The notes under the pieces were generated by a model. It was given only the letters and a program-made list of their open reading frames with translations, ran no database searches and was not told the origin of the DNA. A stretch of DNA of 64,000 bases from Zygnema cylindricum (taxonomy: Eukaryota > Streptophyta > Zygnematophyceae > Zygnematales > Zygnemataceae). Both the position numbers and the translations under genes were made by a program. The stretch lies in assembly GCA_037447655.1 (NCBI GenBank), contig JBBHKE010000276.1:1-64000 (forward strand). Reading direction: 5' to 3'. This document shows positions 21,958-34,390 of the stretch, piece after piece (the first letter of the stretch is position 1; each line of letters opens with the position of its first letter).

Positions 21958-22988
21958 TTACTCGTGTTCAAGAATTAACTTGTGTAAAGATTGTCATCAC
22001 GATTCCATCCGAGCTTCTTGAAGAGTTTTTTTTTCGTTTTCTCCCTTGGGGCCCCTGGGTTCGTAGCCTAGTTATTGCCTATACTTATTCTCTCTAGTCT
22101 AAGTTTCATGCTTGTTCAATTCACCACGCGTTATGCCGTGCTTGGTCTTGCTCATCCGCCTTTACTAGGCTCTCACGGTTGCTCGTGCCACTACCTATTT
22201 GAGCCCGATGGCGTACATCTACCATGGTGCTCCCAAAAATAAAATTCAATTCGAGCACCCTACAATATTTCAGACCGGGTTCCGACTATTGTTTTTTAGA
22301 GAGGGTATTCTTTTCGGCAAGAGGTCCCACATAATAATCCTAAACCATAGTCGCTTCATATAGTTTTGCTCGATAGTGACCGTTGAACCTTTGGCAACAT
22401 TGTTTTGGGGAATCTAGCTTCGGTTACAAATGTTCGTCGGGTGGCTAAACGTGTTAGAGTAGCTACAAGTGTTGTCGTTGAGGAGTGTAATTATGGACAC
22501 CGAGATCCTACGGATGACGCAATACTAACAATTGAAAAATATTTGATTGTTTGGGATTATATAGGATGAGTTCCTTCTTATTCTGGGGAGCTTTCTTGCG
22601 ATAGCAGTGGCCTTTCTAATTGCTTCACCGTCGTCAACTTTTATATGTGGCTTTACAGCTCATATAAGCTTCCATCCTTCGTCTGTCTACTATTGTTCTT
22701 ACAAAACATTGACGTCTTATGGAAACTCCCTCGGTGTGCTCCAACTAGTTTAAGGGGTTTGGGGGTTTTCTTGTAATGTTTCTCTAGCTATTATGAGGTT
22801 TGGTTCTGTAGTTCTGATTTAGATATACAATTTGGTTTTTGCTACTATGTTTGTTGTTCATTTCGATGCCTTGTGTTGTTAGAGCATGTTTTCCCTTTCA
22901 GTTGCTTCACCTATATTTGGTTTTTTAGTTTCATCTTTGTTGTTTCTTTATTAAAAATATTGTCTTATTTATTATATTCCCATTTACT
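21958..22988. other. no recognisable gene
   Basis: A T-rich plus strand, particularly after 22600, with no long frame. It could be a gene 3' region or an old non-LTR relic; nothing specific can be supported. Confidence 0.4.
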
Positions 22989-23986
22989 TGTTGAAATCTA
23001 AGGTTTTTATTGTATTTTTTAGATCAGGATATAAAAATAAAAGGGACTTAATTGATAGTAAGGCTTCGTCTTTTCTCTCTCTAGTTACCATACTTATTGC
23101 AGTCATTGAAGACTGGTCAGAGAAAGATGGAGTCATGGCTGCCTAAGCAGCCAGAAGAAATGTGGTAGACCATCACCTTAACAAAAAGGATGGCGGACCA
23201 AGGATTTGATCATGGTCCCTATAGTCCGTCAAGTGTAGCTGGTAGCATTGTCCTATAGTCTAAAACCAGTGCTACGATGTATAGGGTGTGATAATTATAT
23301 GAACCAATACAGCTAAATTAAGCTGATTAACAGAATTATAGGACTGTAACATAGAAACAGTCAAGGAATTTGCATAGACTCACGGTCGACTAATTTTAAC
23401 GGCACATATTAAATACCGGTTAAACATGGGACGGCTCCTATTCAAGCCGCCATTGCGGAATAGTCGCTTTGGCCGCTTTTGGGCGTTATGTCACCCAATG
23501 ACACGTGGCGCCACATCATTCGATTACAAGGTTTGCGGGAAACACGGAGACATGTCCAAAACAGACGAGCGTCCCCTCTATAGCTATATCGTGCAATGGC
23601 CGTACAGGAAGTACATCGGCAGCAGTACCTTCATGTACTGTACACTCATCTGATTGGACACGTACATCGGTAGTAAGGGGTTTAAAGAGGGGTTTAGGAC
23701 TTAGTGTTTTTTGGTAGATAGCCGCCTCTCTCCCAAAGACCTTGTATAAAAATTGACATCTTTGCCATTTGATAATTAATCGCCTATTTGGGCGTTTTCA
23801 AAGATTATTTCTCTTGTGGGCTCAATGGAGTCCAATGGAGTCCAGACTACACAAAGGTGTAGTCATTGATATACTTTGCCTACCAGGGTGGCAGTTCTTT
23901 TTACACAAAGGTGTCCGCTGAAAATTCACTAGAGGCTTCATATAGAAAGGGGAACTCTGTGATCCAATGGGGGACACAGAGTTACA
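22989..23986 (+). mobile_element. solo copia LTR with TSD TTACT
   Basis: This 998-bp segment begins tgttgaaatctaagg and ends gacacagagttaca. It is flanked by ttact at 22984-22988 and 23987-23991. It shares the LTR architecture of the group: a cgcagtcactgaaga-like segment, the tRNA-like block at about 23191-23231 and the GTAC block. It is more diverged than the others, so probably older. Confidence 0.9.
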
Positions 23987-26698
23987 TTACTCATATGATT
24001 TACCAACGTACTTTCCACACAAAATCTTATTTTGTTGTAATAAACGGAGAGATGCCACAAGTCTTTTGGTTGTTACACTTAAAGGGGCAAAATACTTTTG
24101 TATGTGCTACAAAATTGAAAATTTATGTCGTTAGAGGAGTTCATCTCATGACCTACGCGTGAACAACACTCTTACGAAATTATGATCGTAACCAATCGGA
24201 GTACTTGGGAACCAGAGAGCAAGTGGAAGGGAAAGCCAAAACTGAAAAAAAAGCAGGCAAAACAGAATAACAATGTCAACGAAAGAAATTAACAAAAAGA
24301 CGATGGTAGGTAAAGGACGATGGTAGGTAAAAGACGATTGTAGGTAAATAATGGTAGTCAAAGAAGCAACATCGAGTAAAAGAAAGAGCAAGAGAGTGCT
24401 TAAACTAACATTACCTCACCAAAATCTATCATGACGAAAAGTTTTTGAAAAACAACCTCGTAAATCTCCCAAGCCCGAGGGAGCCTTTTGTCGAAGTTTC
24501 CAAAACACGTCGCCGATCCATAACCTTAATATTTGATTGAAGGAGGATAAAAGCTTGCACTCATCATAAAGCCGCGGATAAAAGTTGGCGATACAAAAAA
24601 CTAAAGATTACTCATTTTGGCATTTTCCTCTTTTCGACCCCCTGGCAAGCGAATCCAGGTCATCGAAAAACTTGATTGAAATTCACCTCGCGATGTGCTT
24701 TTAGTTAAAGTTTCACCTAAACAACAAATGATAAACATGCATGCATCACACGAGTGGGAAAAATTTAGGATGAGGGAGAGTACTTGTTATTTTTCTCCGT
24801 GCCCGTCACGCTCATGGACGGAAAAAAATTAGCAGGGGTCTCGAACCTCCACTTTCATTCATGGGTTCTTTGCAGAAGTTTACGCCGTCGTCGCCTCTCT
24901 CTTCTCCTTCTCACACTATTGCTTTTACCCCACAATTTTTAGAATGAGACACGACAATACTGGTATGAGCTAAAAGATATTTGAAAAATAATTCTTTTTG
25001 ACTACCTTTAGGTATATGCAAGTCAATTGATAAAAGTTGAAAAAACGAAATAGGGAATTGAAAGGCTGAAAGTACTTGAATCACTATCGTCGACGCTGTC
25101 ACAAGTGTATATGACGTCACAATGTCACAAAACCTTAAACATCTACAATGTCAAAAAAATATAGACTTCTACAAGTGTTGTTGTTTTTGTTGGCGTCACC
25201 AATGGTCTGAAGTTTCGTAGTCATCTTAAACCGTCATAAGTTGTACTTACGTCTACAACCGTCACATGTCAAAGTTTCGAGTTCAATTTTGCACATTGGA
25301 ACGCTCTTCAAAGTGGTACGGAGAATCTTCACTAAAATCCAAAATACTTCTTCAAAGTATCGATTACATGGGGATAATCCCTAAGGGAATTTATCAACAG
25401 ATACTTGGACAGTCCAACGCCTCAGGCTCCTAAACCGTATCGACTACTGGTTTATCGGTTACGATTTATGGAAAGAGTCCATAGAGTTTTGGAGGGCGGG
25501 GGGGGGTCGAGTTTCGAAACGTCTTTTTGACCCAGGTATTCAATATCCGCAAAATCTTGGAGATTTTTAAATGGACCCTAAAATGTTTCTCAAGTCTTAA
25601 GGTATACTTGTACTGTAGCTCCACTCCATATCTATTTTGCCAAGTGTACGGTAAAGGTCATCCCTACAATGGCTGAGTGAAAACGTTATAAAACGTTGAG
25701 AGACTTCCGTGTACTTTGTGACAACATTGTATGCGCGTGGGTCCAAATAGCACCACTCGCTGGCTGACATTTGGCGCCAAAAAATCTAAATGGTCACTGG
25801 TCCGGCCCCATGGGAAAAAGGCGGTCTTACAAAAATCTTCAGATCATCTAACATGACAAAGTCTAAAAAGACAACGGTACGACTGGACGTTGTGACTCTC
25901 TTTATGCTGGTGCTTACGTCACATAAGCAATTGTTTTGTCCTTTAGATAGGTTTAGCTAACACGTGTAAAGGAATTAGCATCCGAGGCAAGCTAGAAACT
26001 TACCTGACGCCACGACAAAATCTTTTTTGGGTTAACCGTAATTCTGCTTGTCAAGTATCTGCCGTACACCTCAGCCGACATTAAAGCGATAAATCATTAC
26101 GATGCGTATTGTAATCTTATTCTTTGTCGTATTATAAAATTTTACGAAAAGCGCAACAATAATCTCGTTTAATCTCGACATCTAAGTCCCGACAGCCAAT
26201 GAGATTACAGTATGCTCGTGTAATGAAATCCCGCCGCATATTGAAGCCAGGATTATCCTAACGGCTGCATGCTTTTCAATTTTGGAAGCTATGGTTTCAA
26301 CTTACGTACAAAACGACAAAAAACTCAACCAAGGGCGAAAAAGTGGTGATTTCAGGGCCTTTATCTGTGATTTGCCACTTTACGGCCTTCAGATCCCAGC
26401 AGGCCATAACTTGGACGGTCAAGACTCGCCCTATCTTTGAAATCGCGCTTGAAACGACGGCCGGCTTTGGGCCCTGATGAAACGGAGCCGCTTTCCAAGT
26501 TTCCGATGATCTTTCAGCGAATGCCAGTTTGGCATTATGGCAAGTAGATTTTTTGCGATCTTTTCGTACAAGTCAGCGTCACAAACGGAATATTGGTGGT
26601 TTGGAACATTTAGCGTCAGGTGTCAATTACCTTTAATCTACGACTATAGGACTGACGGTCTATAGTTCCAATCGTTGATCCTTGGATTCTGTCAGCTA
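23987..26698. other. no recognisable gene
   Basis: No coding motif is seen. A short tandem array at about 24296-24356 repeats a unit near agacgatggtaggtaaa three times with changes. The open frame at 24146-24391 (minus) overlaps this array and is hydrophobic by composition only. Confidence 0.45.
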
Positions 26699-27236
26699 CA
26701 CCGCGCATCGTTATTAGTGTCAACGACACTAATTTGGGCTATTAAAATTTTGATTTTTTTCCTCAAATAGGATACATGATTTTAATTTTTCCTTGACGTT
26801 AATTAAGGTACCGTACAAAATAGCGTAAAGGACGAATTACAATTATATATAAATAGTGTGGTGTACGGTCGATGTCAGACCGTACACAAATGTACCTTTT
26901 CAAGTGAAAATTTTACAAAAAATGAGTAAAATCAGACTCGCACGCATAGGATCGTGCGCTAAAAAAACGGGATTGTTCTGACACGTAAATTAGTCTTACA
27001 TGTACGGATATTTAAATTTCACGACGGCTTACGATTTTTAATATTTTGCATGGCTACATATATTAATGTAAATAATTGTACAACGAATATTCCATTTCGG
27101 TGTTCCCAAATTAGCATAAACGCCGAAAAATTAGAATACACCTTTTAAAAAAAAAAAAAAAAATCTTAATTAGCATCAATGATGGTATATTTACTTCACA
27201 CTATTTAAAATTTGACACTAATAACGATGCGCGGTG
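26699..27236 (+). mobile_element. MITE with TA target duplication, copy 1
   Basis: The terminal inverted repeats begin caccgcgcatcgttattag and end with the reverse (ctaataacgatgcgcggtg), flanked by ta at 26697-26698 and 27237-27238. It is 538 bp long and non-coding, with an internal A-run at about 27147-27163. A second copy lies in reverse orientation at 29374-29898. TA duplication suggests mobilisation by a Tc1/mariner-like transposase, which is an inference. Confidence 0.8.
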
Positions 27237-27246
27237 TAATTTTGTA

Positions 27247-27443
27247 CATCGCCAATCGCTATTAGAGTATATAACGCTAATACGGTGCCCCTAAATTTTG
27301 ACCCTAAAACCTGAAATAGAATTAATAACGCTATTAAGGACGTGGACCATAATCTGCCACGTCTCAGGCACTAAATAAGAATCAATAACGCTAATTATTG
27401 TTTGACGCTATTTAATCCTTGACTCTAATAGCGATTCGCGGTG
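27247..27443 (+). mobile_element. short MITE with TA flanks
   Basis: This 197-bp unit starts catcgccaatcgctattag and ends with the reverse ctaatagcgattcgcggtg, flanked by ta on both sides. It shares TIR sequence with the longer MITE and lies just downstream of it. Confidence 0.65.
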
Positions 27444-27641
27444 TAGCACTGAGAAATATGTCCCGCGGGGTTTAATTTATTGTTGGTGATTCTAAGACGT
27501 GTCCGGGAGACGTGGTCATTTTTCGGACGTTTACCAAAGTCAATGTTTTTAACTGTTAGAACTGCCATTATCAAATACTGCATTACAGTACAGACTAGGT
27601 TGGTTAAATTTTGGCCCGCGGAGTGGACCGTGTGGACACTA

Positions 27642-27839
27642 CACATTGAATCGTTATTAGCGTATAGAAATTATTATTGTAGAGAAAAAATTAGCGTCAT
27701 TCATTCTAATTTAGTGTCAGGAGACGTGGTAGATTATGGTCCACGTCTTTAAATAGTGCAATTTGTTATATTTAACGTATCAATGTCAAAATTTTGGGGT
27801 GGTGATATAGCGTACATAAGGCTAATAACGATTCACGGG
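27642..27839 (+). mobile_element. short MITE, degenerate TIRs
   Basis: The left end cacattgaatcgttattag and the right end ctaataacgattcacggg are related inverted repeats about 200 bp apart, within ta-containing flanks. The body contains gcgta-rich short repeats and is non-coding. Confidence 0.5.
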
Positions 27840-28079
27840 TTAGTCCACACGCAAAAAAGGCATTAGTCCCCACACTTTTCAAGATACCTACTAGTAGTGT
27901 TGGGTATCGGGTAAATTCATCTAGCGATAATTTCAATATTCGATATATATCGAATATCGATCGAGCAGAATCCTCGATATATCGTACAGAGACCAACATA
28001 AATTATCACGATATATATCGCGATGTATAGTATTTTTTAAATTTAATATTTTATATTTTTATATAATATGTTATTTTAG

Positions 28080-28445
28080 CGTGTAAATAAGGTATTCGTA
28101 CAGAATCTGACAAAACATACAGTTTATCGTCACTATGACGTTTGCACTACGTGGATTGTTAAAACGCAGTTACATGATAATGGCTTGTATTAAATCATTA
28201 TTTGTACTTTTTTATTTATAAAAGTACAATTTTGCACGGACGGACGTCATCCGTACTCCACACTATTTAAAACGAACATATATTAGAATTAAAAACGCTA
28301 ATTAAAATTAGAATTAATAGTATAATATTTAAAACCTTAAATAGTATAATGAAAAAATTAGAATCATTTACTCTATTTGATGTGATAGAGTCGAAATTTC
28401 GAGCGACCGGATTAGAGTAATTTACTCTAATTACGATTCGCGGTG
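28080..28445 (+). mobile_element. right part of MITE-2 relative
   Basis: Homologous to 31918-32233: both share gaatctgacaaaac, a gtcattatgacgtt-like block, acatgataa and the right end acgattcgcggtg followed by ta. The left TIR is not clear in this copy. Confidence 0.55.
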
Positions 28446-29373
28446 TACAGTATTGGCTCCACGGGACGAAACGACAGAAATACTTGTCGGTTAGGTGAAA
28501 CGGCACTCCGATCCTGTCGTTTATCAAATTGAGATTCAAGCGGCTCAAAATTAAGATTTGTCGTAAGAGAATTCGCGAAAAGTGAATCCTGAATCTAGTA
28601 CGGATTAATCCGTACTTGCGGCCACTTGCATCGTAAACGATAAAGTCCACCCACAATTACAAATTCAAAATTTTAAAGTTTTGGTCTCGCGGGAAAACGG
28701 TCTTCAGTCTGAATATTTCAAAATTTGAAAAGCGTCGAATTGTACCTCTGAAGGATTCAGGTGTTCACGCTTGCTACCGTACACTATGGCAGCCGTACTA
28801 TTCTAATAATGAACACCTGCCTACAAACTTTTTGTTCAAAGTTTATCGATTTGGAGTTTCTCCCCTTTGATTTCATGTACGGAGCGCCAGGTATCGGGAC
28901 TCTAGGGACAGAACAAAGTCGAAAGCTAACAAGTACATATGTACGGTAGAGCTGCGCGCGATTGGGTCAAAAAAATTACTCCGTTGGGTCAAAAATAGTG
29001 GGCGATGACCAACAGTGGGGTCCCCCAATTGCAGGAGCCGGGACAGTGTGGCAGAGGTCGCAAAAGTCAAAATTTTACATAACCGAAACCGACCGTTTTT
29101 TTTTTCAAAATCTGAGTAACCGACGCCCGACCGGGTTATGTCACGCTCCAAAATTGTTAACCGTTAACCGACCGGCGTTTACGAAAATAAAAGTTAACCG
29201 AAACTCGATTTCTCGCGACTAACCGTACCCGCCCGTAACCGAAAAAGTACAAAATTACAACGCTCATTGTTATTAGCGTTAAAAGTACTTTGCAATAATG
29301 TACGACGTATGAATAAGCTAATAATTACGATTTGTCGCGTTCCCTAAGATTTGCAAAATGAATAGTGTTACTA

Positions 29374-29898
29374 CGCCGCGAATCGTTATTCGTGTCAAAG
29401 TTTAAATAGTGTTGAAGAAAATTTTCCGTAATTGATGCTAATTAAGAATTTGTTTTTTTTTTTTTTAAATGTGTATTCTAATTTTGGCGTTTATGCTAAT
29501 TTGGGAACAACAAAAATGGAATATTCGTCGTACGATTATATACATTAAAATATGTATCCTTACAAAATATTAGAAATCGTACGCCGTGCGAATTTAAAGT
29601 ATGTGTACTTGCCATACTAATTTACGTGTCAAACTAATCCCGTTTTTTTTAGCGCACGTTCATATGCTTGCGCGTCTGATTTAATTCATTTTTTGTAAAT
29701 TTTCACTTGAATAGGTACATTTATATACGGTCTGACATCAACCGTACAACACATTATTTAGATTTGATTGTACTTTCTAGCTTTACGCTATTTTGTACGG
29801 TACCCTAATTAACATCAATCATGTATCCTATTTGAAAAAATAAATCAAAATTTAAGAACCCAAATTAGAGTTATTGACACTAATAACGATTCACGGTG
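29374..29898 (-). mobile_element. MITE with TA target duplication, copy 2 (inverted)
   Basis: This is a reverse-complement relative of 26699-27236, recognisable throughout: the poly-T run near 29452, atggaatattcgtcgtac, the gtttttttagcgcacg block and the tacggtctgacatcaaccg block. The ends are cgccgcgaatcgttattcg and ctaataacgattcacggtg, flanked by ta. Together the copies form a 3.2-kb inverted arrangement. Confidence 0.78.
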
Positions 29899-31738
29899 TA
29901 CCGTGTCAGATTTGTGACGCTAATCATGATGTCACATACTTCCACGATACCAAAGAGTACAAAGTACACTAATGTTGGATTGTATAGACAGCACAAAATT
30001 TTCTTTTTTTTTAGGTTTTTTGGTTAACCGATCGTATCCGACTTTTTTTTTGCTGGTGAATCAATCGACCGCAACCGCCCGGCCCCCAAAATTTGGCAGT
30101 TGAATCTGTTCCAGATCCGGCGCGCGCGGTCGGTTAACGGTCGGTCACCGTTTCGGTTGACCGTTTGCGGCCTCTGTCGTGTGGTCATAACAAACAAAAC
30201 ACCGAAAAAATAGGGTCATGTATCGGTAAATCTCTTATCACGATAATTCTGACAACCGATACTATCGGTTGTCGCAAGGCAAGGGGGGAAGGTATATCGC
30301 TCTGGGGCAGATAAATTTGTTATCGCCGATATAAGTGTAAATATTTACTATTACTAAACCCTAGTACTGTATCGTATGTAGTATTATACTGTATTCAATC
30401 AACATTATGTCATGTCACGCATGACAACTCCATCCGTATATAATAACAAGAAAGTATCTAACTCCAACCGAACTTCGTAGCACGCAAGTACACAAAGTAG
30501 TGCTTTATAAGACCAAAATACGAGACCAAATTTTCAACAATAAAGAAGAAAACAAATTCTCAGTTTTTTCAAATAAGTCTTAGATAGAATTGTGTGCAAT
30601 CTTGTAAAATCATGTAAATGCGCCTTGCTTTTTTACATAAGTACATTTTTTTGGCCTTTGTCTCACTTGCGAATCATATTTCGTGAATGTACACATGATA
30701 TTGATTTATACTTGTATTTATTTATTTTTTATATTTTCCGTAAGTACGTTGACTGAGAGATATTGTATTGAACATGTTAATAGTAACGCTATTCAATGTA
30801 GACGGGTATTTTTATTTAGTGCATTTTCGTTGTAAGAAGATTTTTTTGTTATTTTATAGCATTTAAATTTCTTTTGTGAGAATACGATTTCCTATTTATG
30901 AAAACGGTTTACTTTATTTAAAACGCATCGTCCATGTGTTTTAAGATAAGTGACAAGATGGCGTGACAATGGATCGAAAAACTTTTACTCTACAATTGTG
31001 CTATTTCTTCGTACGGTTCAGTACGACGCAAATTTGTTAAAGGAAAACGACAAAAAAAAACCTTGTACTTAGCCACATGAGGTCGTACCCTTAGTCTGAT
31101 GCGCTTCGACAATGTACATCAACATCGCAACAGAGTGGGTTTACACGTCTACTATTTAACACGTACCAATGTATTCGTATTTATTAATACGAATAAAATT
31201 TGAGTGCGCTTTTTCGCGTAGATACCACTCAATTTTTAAGGTCAACCTCAGTTTTACGTACACTTATACAAATTTAATAGCAGTGATGCTACGAAAATGA
31301 AGAAAATCTTTATAACCGAAAGTGCGATGGAAAAACCATCAGGGTGCAAGGGGGGTAAAGAAAATAAAAAAAAACATTTAAAGATTACAAGAGCCAACAA
31401 AGACTAAAATAAAACAAAACAAACAAATGAAGAAACCAAAGGTTACTATGTGAACTTGGAAGTCTAAACAAACTACCAAAGATGACTAGAGAAAAAGGAA
31501 AGAACCACTATATATGATGCCCAACGGCCCTAACAAACTAAAAAAAAAAAAAATGGGAGAACACGTACAGTACACTTTTTAAATGCCTCATAAATTAGTA
31601 TAATTTACATGCTTGGATTGTACCCTACATTAGCGTAAGAGAAAAAACATTATATTTAATTATATTATAGGTTTAAGGGTCGTAACTTAGGGGCGCCGAT
31701 ATCGTCGGGTTTTCAACACTAAGTAAAGATTTACCGAG
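29899..31738. other. non-coding, with a fragment of the Harbinger-like MITE
   Basis: No gene is seen. About 30890-31095 resembles the right part of the Harbinger-like elements (aaaacgcatc..catgtgtttta and aaaggaaaacgacaaaa), without a clear left end. The rest is AT-rich. Confidence 0.45.
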
Positions 31739-31740
31739 TA

Positions 31741-32233
31741 CACCATGAATCATAATTAAAGTAAAAAATTATGAAAAAATAAGTAGAGTTATTAACTCTA
31801 ATTTGGGTAATCAAACCCTTTTCAAAAAAAAAAAACTCTAATTTATCAATAACTCTAATTTGGGTTTCTTTCCGAAATAATTATCCGCGTTGAGTATGTT
31901 TACAGTAACCTAGGTACACGTATAGAATCTGACAAAACGTACAGTTTCACGTCATTATGACGTTTTTTGCGAAAACGCCGTTACATGATAACGACATGTA
32001 TCAAATCATTTTTTGTACTTTTTGGATAATAAAGTACAAATTTTCACGGTCAGACACTGACCGTACGACACACTATTTAAGATGGCACTGTATTAGAGTT
32101 GTTAACGCTGATTCAAAAAGTACTTTAGATAATGTAAAGAGTAATTTGTAATTATTTACTCTATTTGGGGTGATAAAGTCAAAATTAGGGGTGACACAAT
32201 TAGCGTATATAACGCTAATTACGATTCGCGGTG
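31741..32233 (+). mobile_element. MITE-2, TA flanks
   Basis: This 493-bp unit starts caccatgaatcataattaa and ends with the reverse-type taattacgattcgcggtg, flanked by ta on both sides. It is homologous over its right part to 28080-28445. Confidence 0.65.
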
Positions 32234-32359
32234 TAGTTCACTTGTATTGGAAACTGCATATCTACTTGCTCTGTACTATACGCGTATTATACGGTCGTTC
32301 CAGGTAATGTCATGGTACATTCGACACAGCGTGTTTTCTGCAAATGGGAACAAAACTTA

Positions 32360-33116
32360 GGGTGCGTCTCCATGTGCATAAAACTTAGAGAATTTACTTT
32401 ATTTTTTAGCGCAGATCCGACGGACCCAGATTTCGGGTGTCTATTTGTGTACCAAACGAAGTTGTCACTTAAGGGCGTGACGATTGTATACGTCGACAAT
32501 GCCCGTGACGGCTGTCGACAGATGACGCACATTATTTTTTGTAACTGCTTTTATCGTCGCATGACTTTCGTGACATTATATACGTACCGCCATCCAGCCT
32601 GTGCCGTTTCACGGTTGAAGAAGATGCGCTTTGCCTTTACGCCTCTTGTCCGCTCGACGTGAAATGGCATCGGATCTTGAGACCCCTGGCGAAATAAAAT
32701 CTGTTCTGAGCGCAAACGGACAAAACCAAACAAATTGTGTACTCTACCTGAACGCAAACGGATAAAACATAGCGGATCGTGCACTTTTTGTCGTCGCTTA
32801 AATTCTTTTGATTTTTTTTGAAATTTTTTTACATGTGCGAATACGTGTTTCTATTTGGTTTTCGAAAATTCTTTGTTTTAAAACGCATCTTCTCTGTGTT
32901 TTAAAGAAAAGTTTGAAGATAACGTTTTTTGGCGTGGCCGTGGGTCGAAGAACATAAAACAACAACATGTAGTACATCTTAAATTCGACGATGACGCAAA
33001 ATGTACTTATCATTTTCTCTAATTTTTTGTACGGTTGAAACTTACGCGGTACGGCTCTAAGTTTTACAGGAAAACGACAGAAAAAAAACCTTACTTAGGC
33101 ACATTGAGACGCACCC
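32360..33116 (+). mobile_element. PIF/Harbinger-like non-autonomous element, TSD TTA
   Basis: It starts gggtgcgtctccatgtgcat and ends with the inverted cacattgagacgcaccc, flanked by tta at 32357-32359 and 33117-33119. It is 757 bp long, and no transposase is encoded. Three-base TWA duplications and GGG-starting TIRs are typical of PIF/Harbinger and Tourist-like MITEs. Homologues lie at 33481-41442 (interrupted) and 42200-42914. Confidence 0.82.
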
Positions 33117-33480
33117 TTAAGCTGTCAAAGGAAAACGTACATCATACCGCAAATGCTGTGGAATTTGACAATCATGTGACATCGTACGATGTGCGTTAGC
33201 CTCGTGTAATTTACCTGTAATTTATAGCACGTGCCCCACACTCTAATCTTTCCAGGATATTTGGCGGGTTTTCCGTCGATCGCTCGATTCAAGAAAATTC
33301 ACATGTAAGGACAAAATTTTGGAAGTCACAAACATTCTTCCCGATTAATTGTTACTTTTGTTTTGCCGTTTTTGATGCACGTAGAGCTGTACGACTGTAC
33401 GGAAAATAAAACCGCGCGGAAATTGATCGGCATGCCGACTCTCGGGAATCGCGCTGTTACTTTTTCCACTCCAAGAGTTG

Positions 33481-34385
33481 GGGTATGTCTCAAGTACTTG
33501 AAACTTAGCGAACTTATTTTGTTTTTTAGCGCAGATCGGGCGGACCCGGATTTCGGGTGTCCATGTGTGTACCAAATGAAGTTGTCACTTAAGGGCGTGA
33601 CGATTGTATACGTAGACAATGCCCGTGACGGATGTTAACGTCTACAATCTGTGATGACGCAGGTTATTTTCCATAACTGCTTGTGACGTCGCGTGACTTT
33701 TCGTGACACTGTACACCTACCGCCCTCCAGTCTGTGCCGTTTCACGGTTGAAGGAGATGCGCTTTGCCTATGGATCTATTGTCGGCTCGACGTGAAATGG
33801 CAGCGGAACCTTGAGACCCTTGCAAAAAAAAAATCCGTATTGGATGGAAACGGACAAAACAAAACAAATTGTGTACTTCTCTTTGTCGTATTAAACAAAA
33901 ACGGACAAAACATAGCGAATCGTGTACATTTCCACGTCGCTTGAAATCGTTTGATTTTTTTGGGTTTTTTTAGGGTTTTTTAGGGTTTTTTAGGCTACTC
34001 CAACAGCAAGCCCCATCACCCACATATAATACATATCCAGAAGTGCATCTCCTCATCGGAGCATCACCATAACTGGCATCACTCCAAGTAGTGATGTCAG
34101 TATTCTCCCCACCCAAATGCGTCGCGTGACTTTTCGTGACATTGTACACCTACCTCCCTCCAGCCTGTGCCGTTTCACGGTTGAAGGAGATGCGCTTTGC
34201 CTATGGATCTATTGTCGGCTCGACGTGAAATGGCAGCGGAACCTTGAGACCCTTGCAAAAAAAAAATTTGTATTGGATGGAAACGGACAAAACAAAAAAA
34301 CCAAACTGTGTACTTCTCTTTGTCGTATTAAACAAAAACGGACAAAACATAGCGAATCGTGTATATTTCCACGTCGCCTGAAATC
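33481..34385 (+). mobile_element. left part of Harbinger-like element split by Copia-3
   Basis: It begins gggtatgtctcaagtac and shares the gcgcagatc..ggacccggatttcgggtgtcc block and the aagggcgtgacgattgtata block with 32360-33116. It is extended by an internal duplication (see 33688-34390) and cut at the Copia-3 insertion. The right part resumes at 41138. Confidence 0.75.
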
Positions 34386-34390
34386 GTTTG
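33688..34390 (+). repeat. direct duplication with copia fragment at the junction
   Basis: About 33688-33952 and about 34120-34389 are near-identical direct copies (cgtcgcgtgacttttcgtg to gaaatcgtttg). Between them lie a ttttttaggg array of three units and, at about 33992-34119, a 127-bp piece nearly identical to the Copia-2 RNase H region at about 10685-10812. This looks like break repair that copied a retroelement fragment as filler. Confidence 0.8.

Noticed and set aside
27950-28030. cgatatatatcg-rich stretch as a CRISPR-like or centromeric array
   Set aside because: Only a few irregular copies with no constant spacer length.
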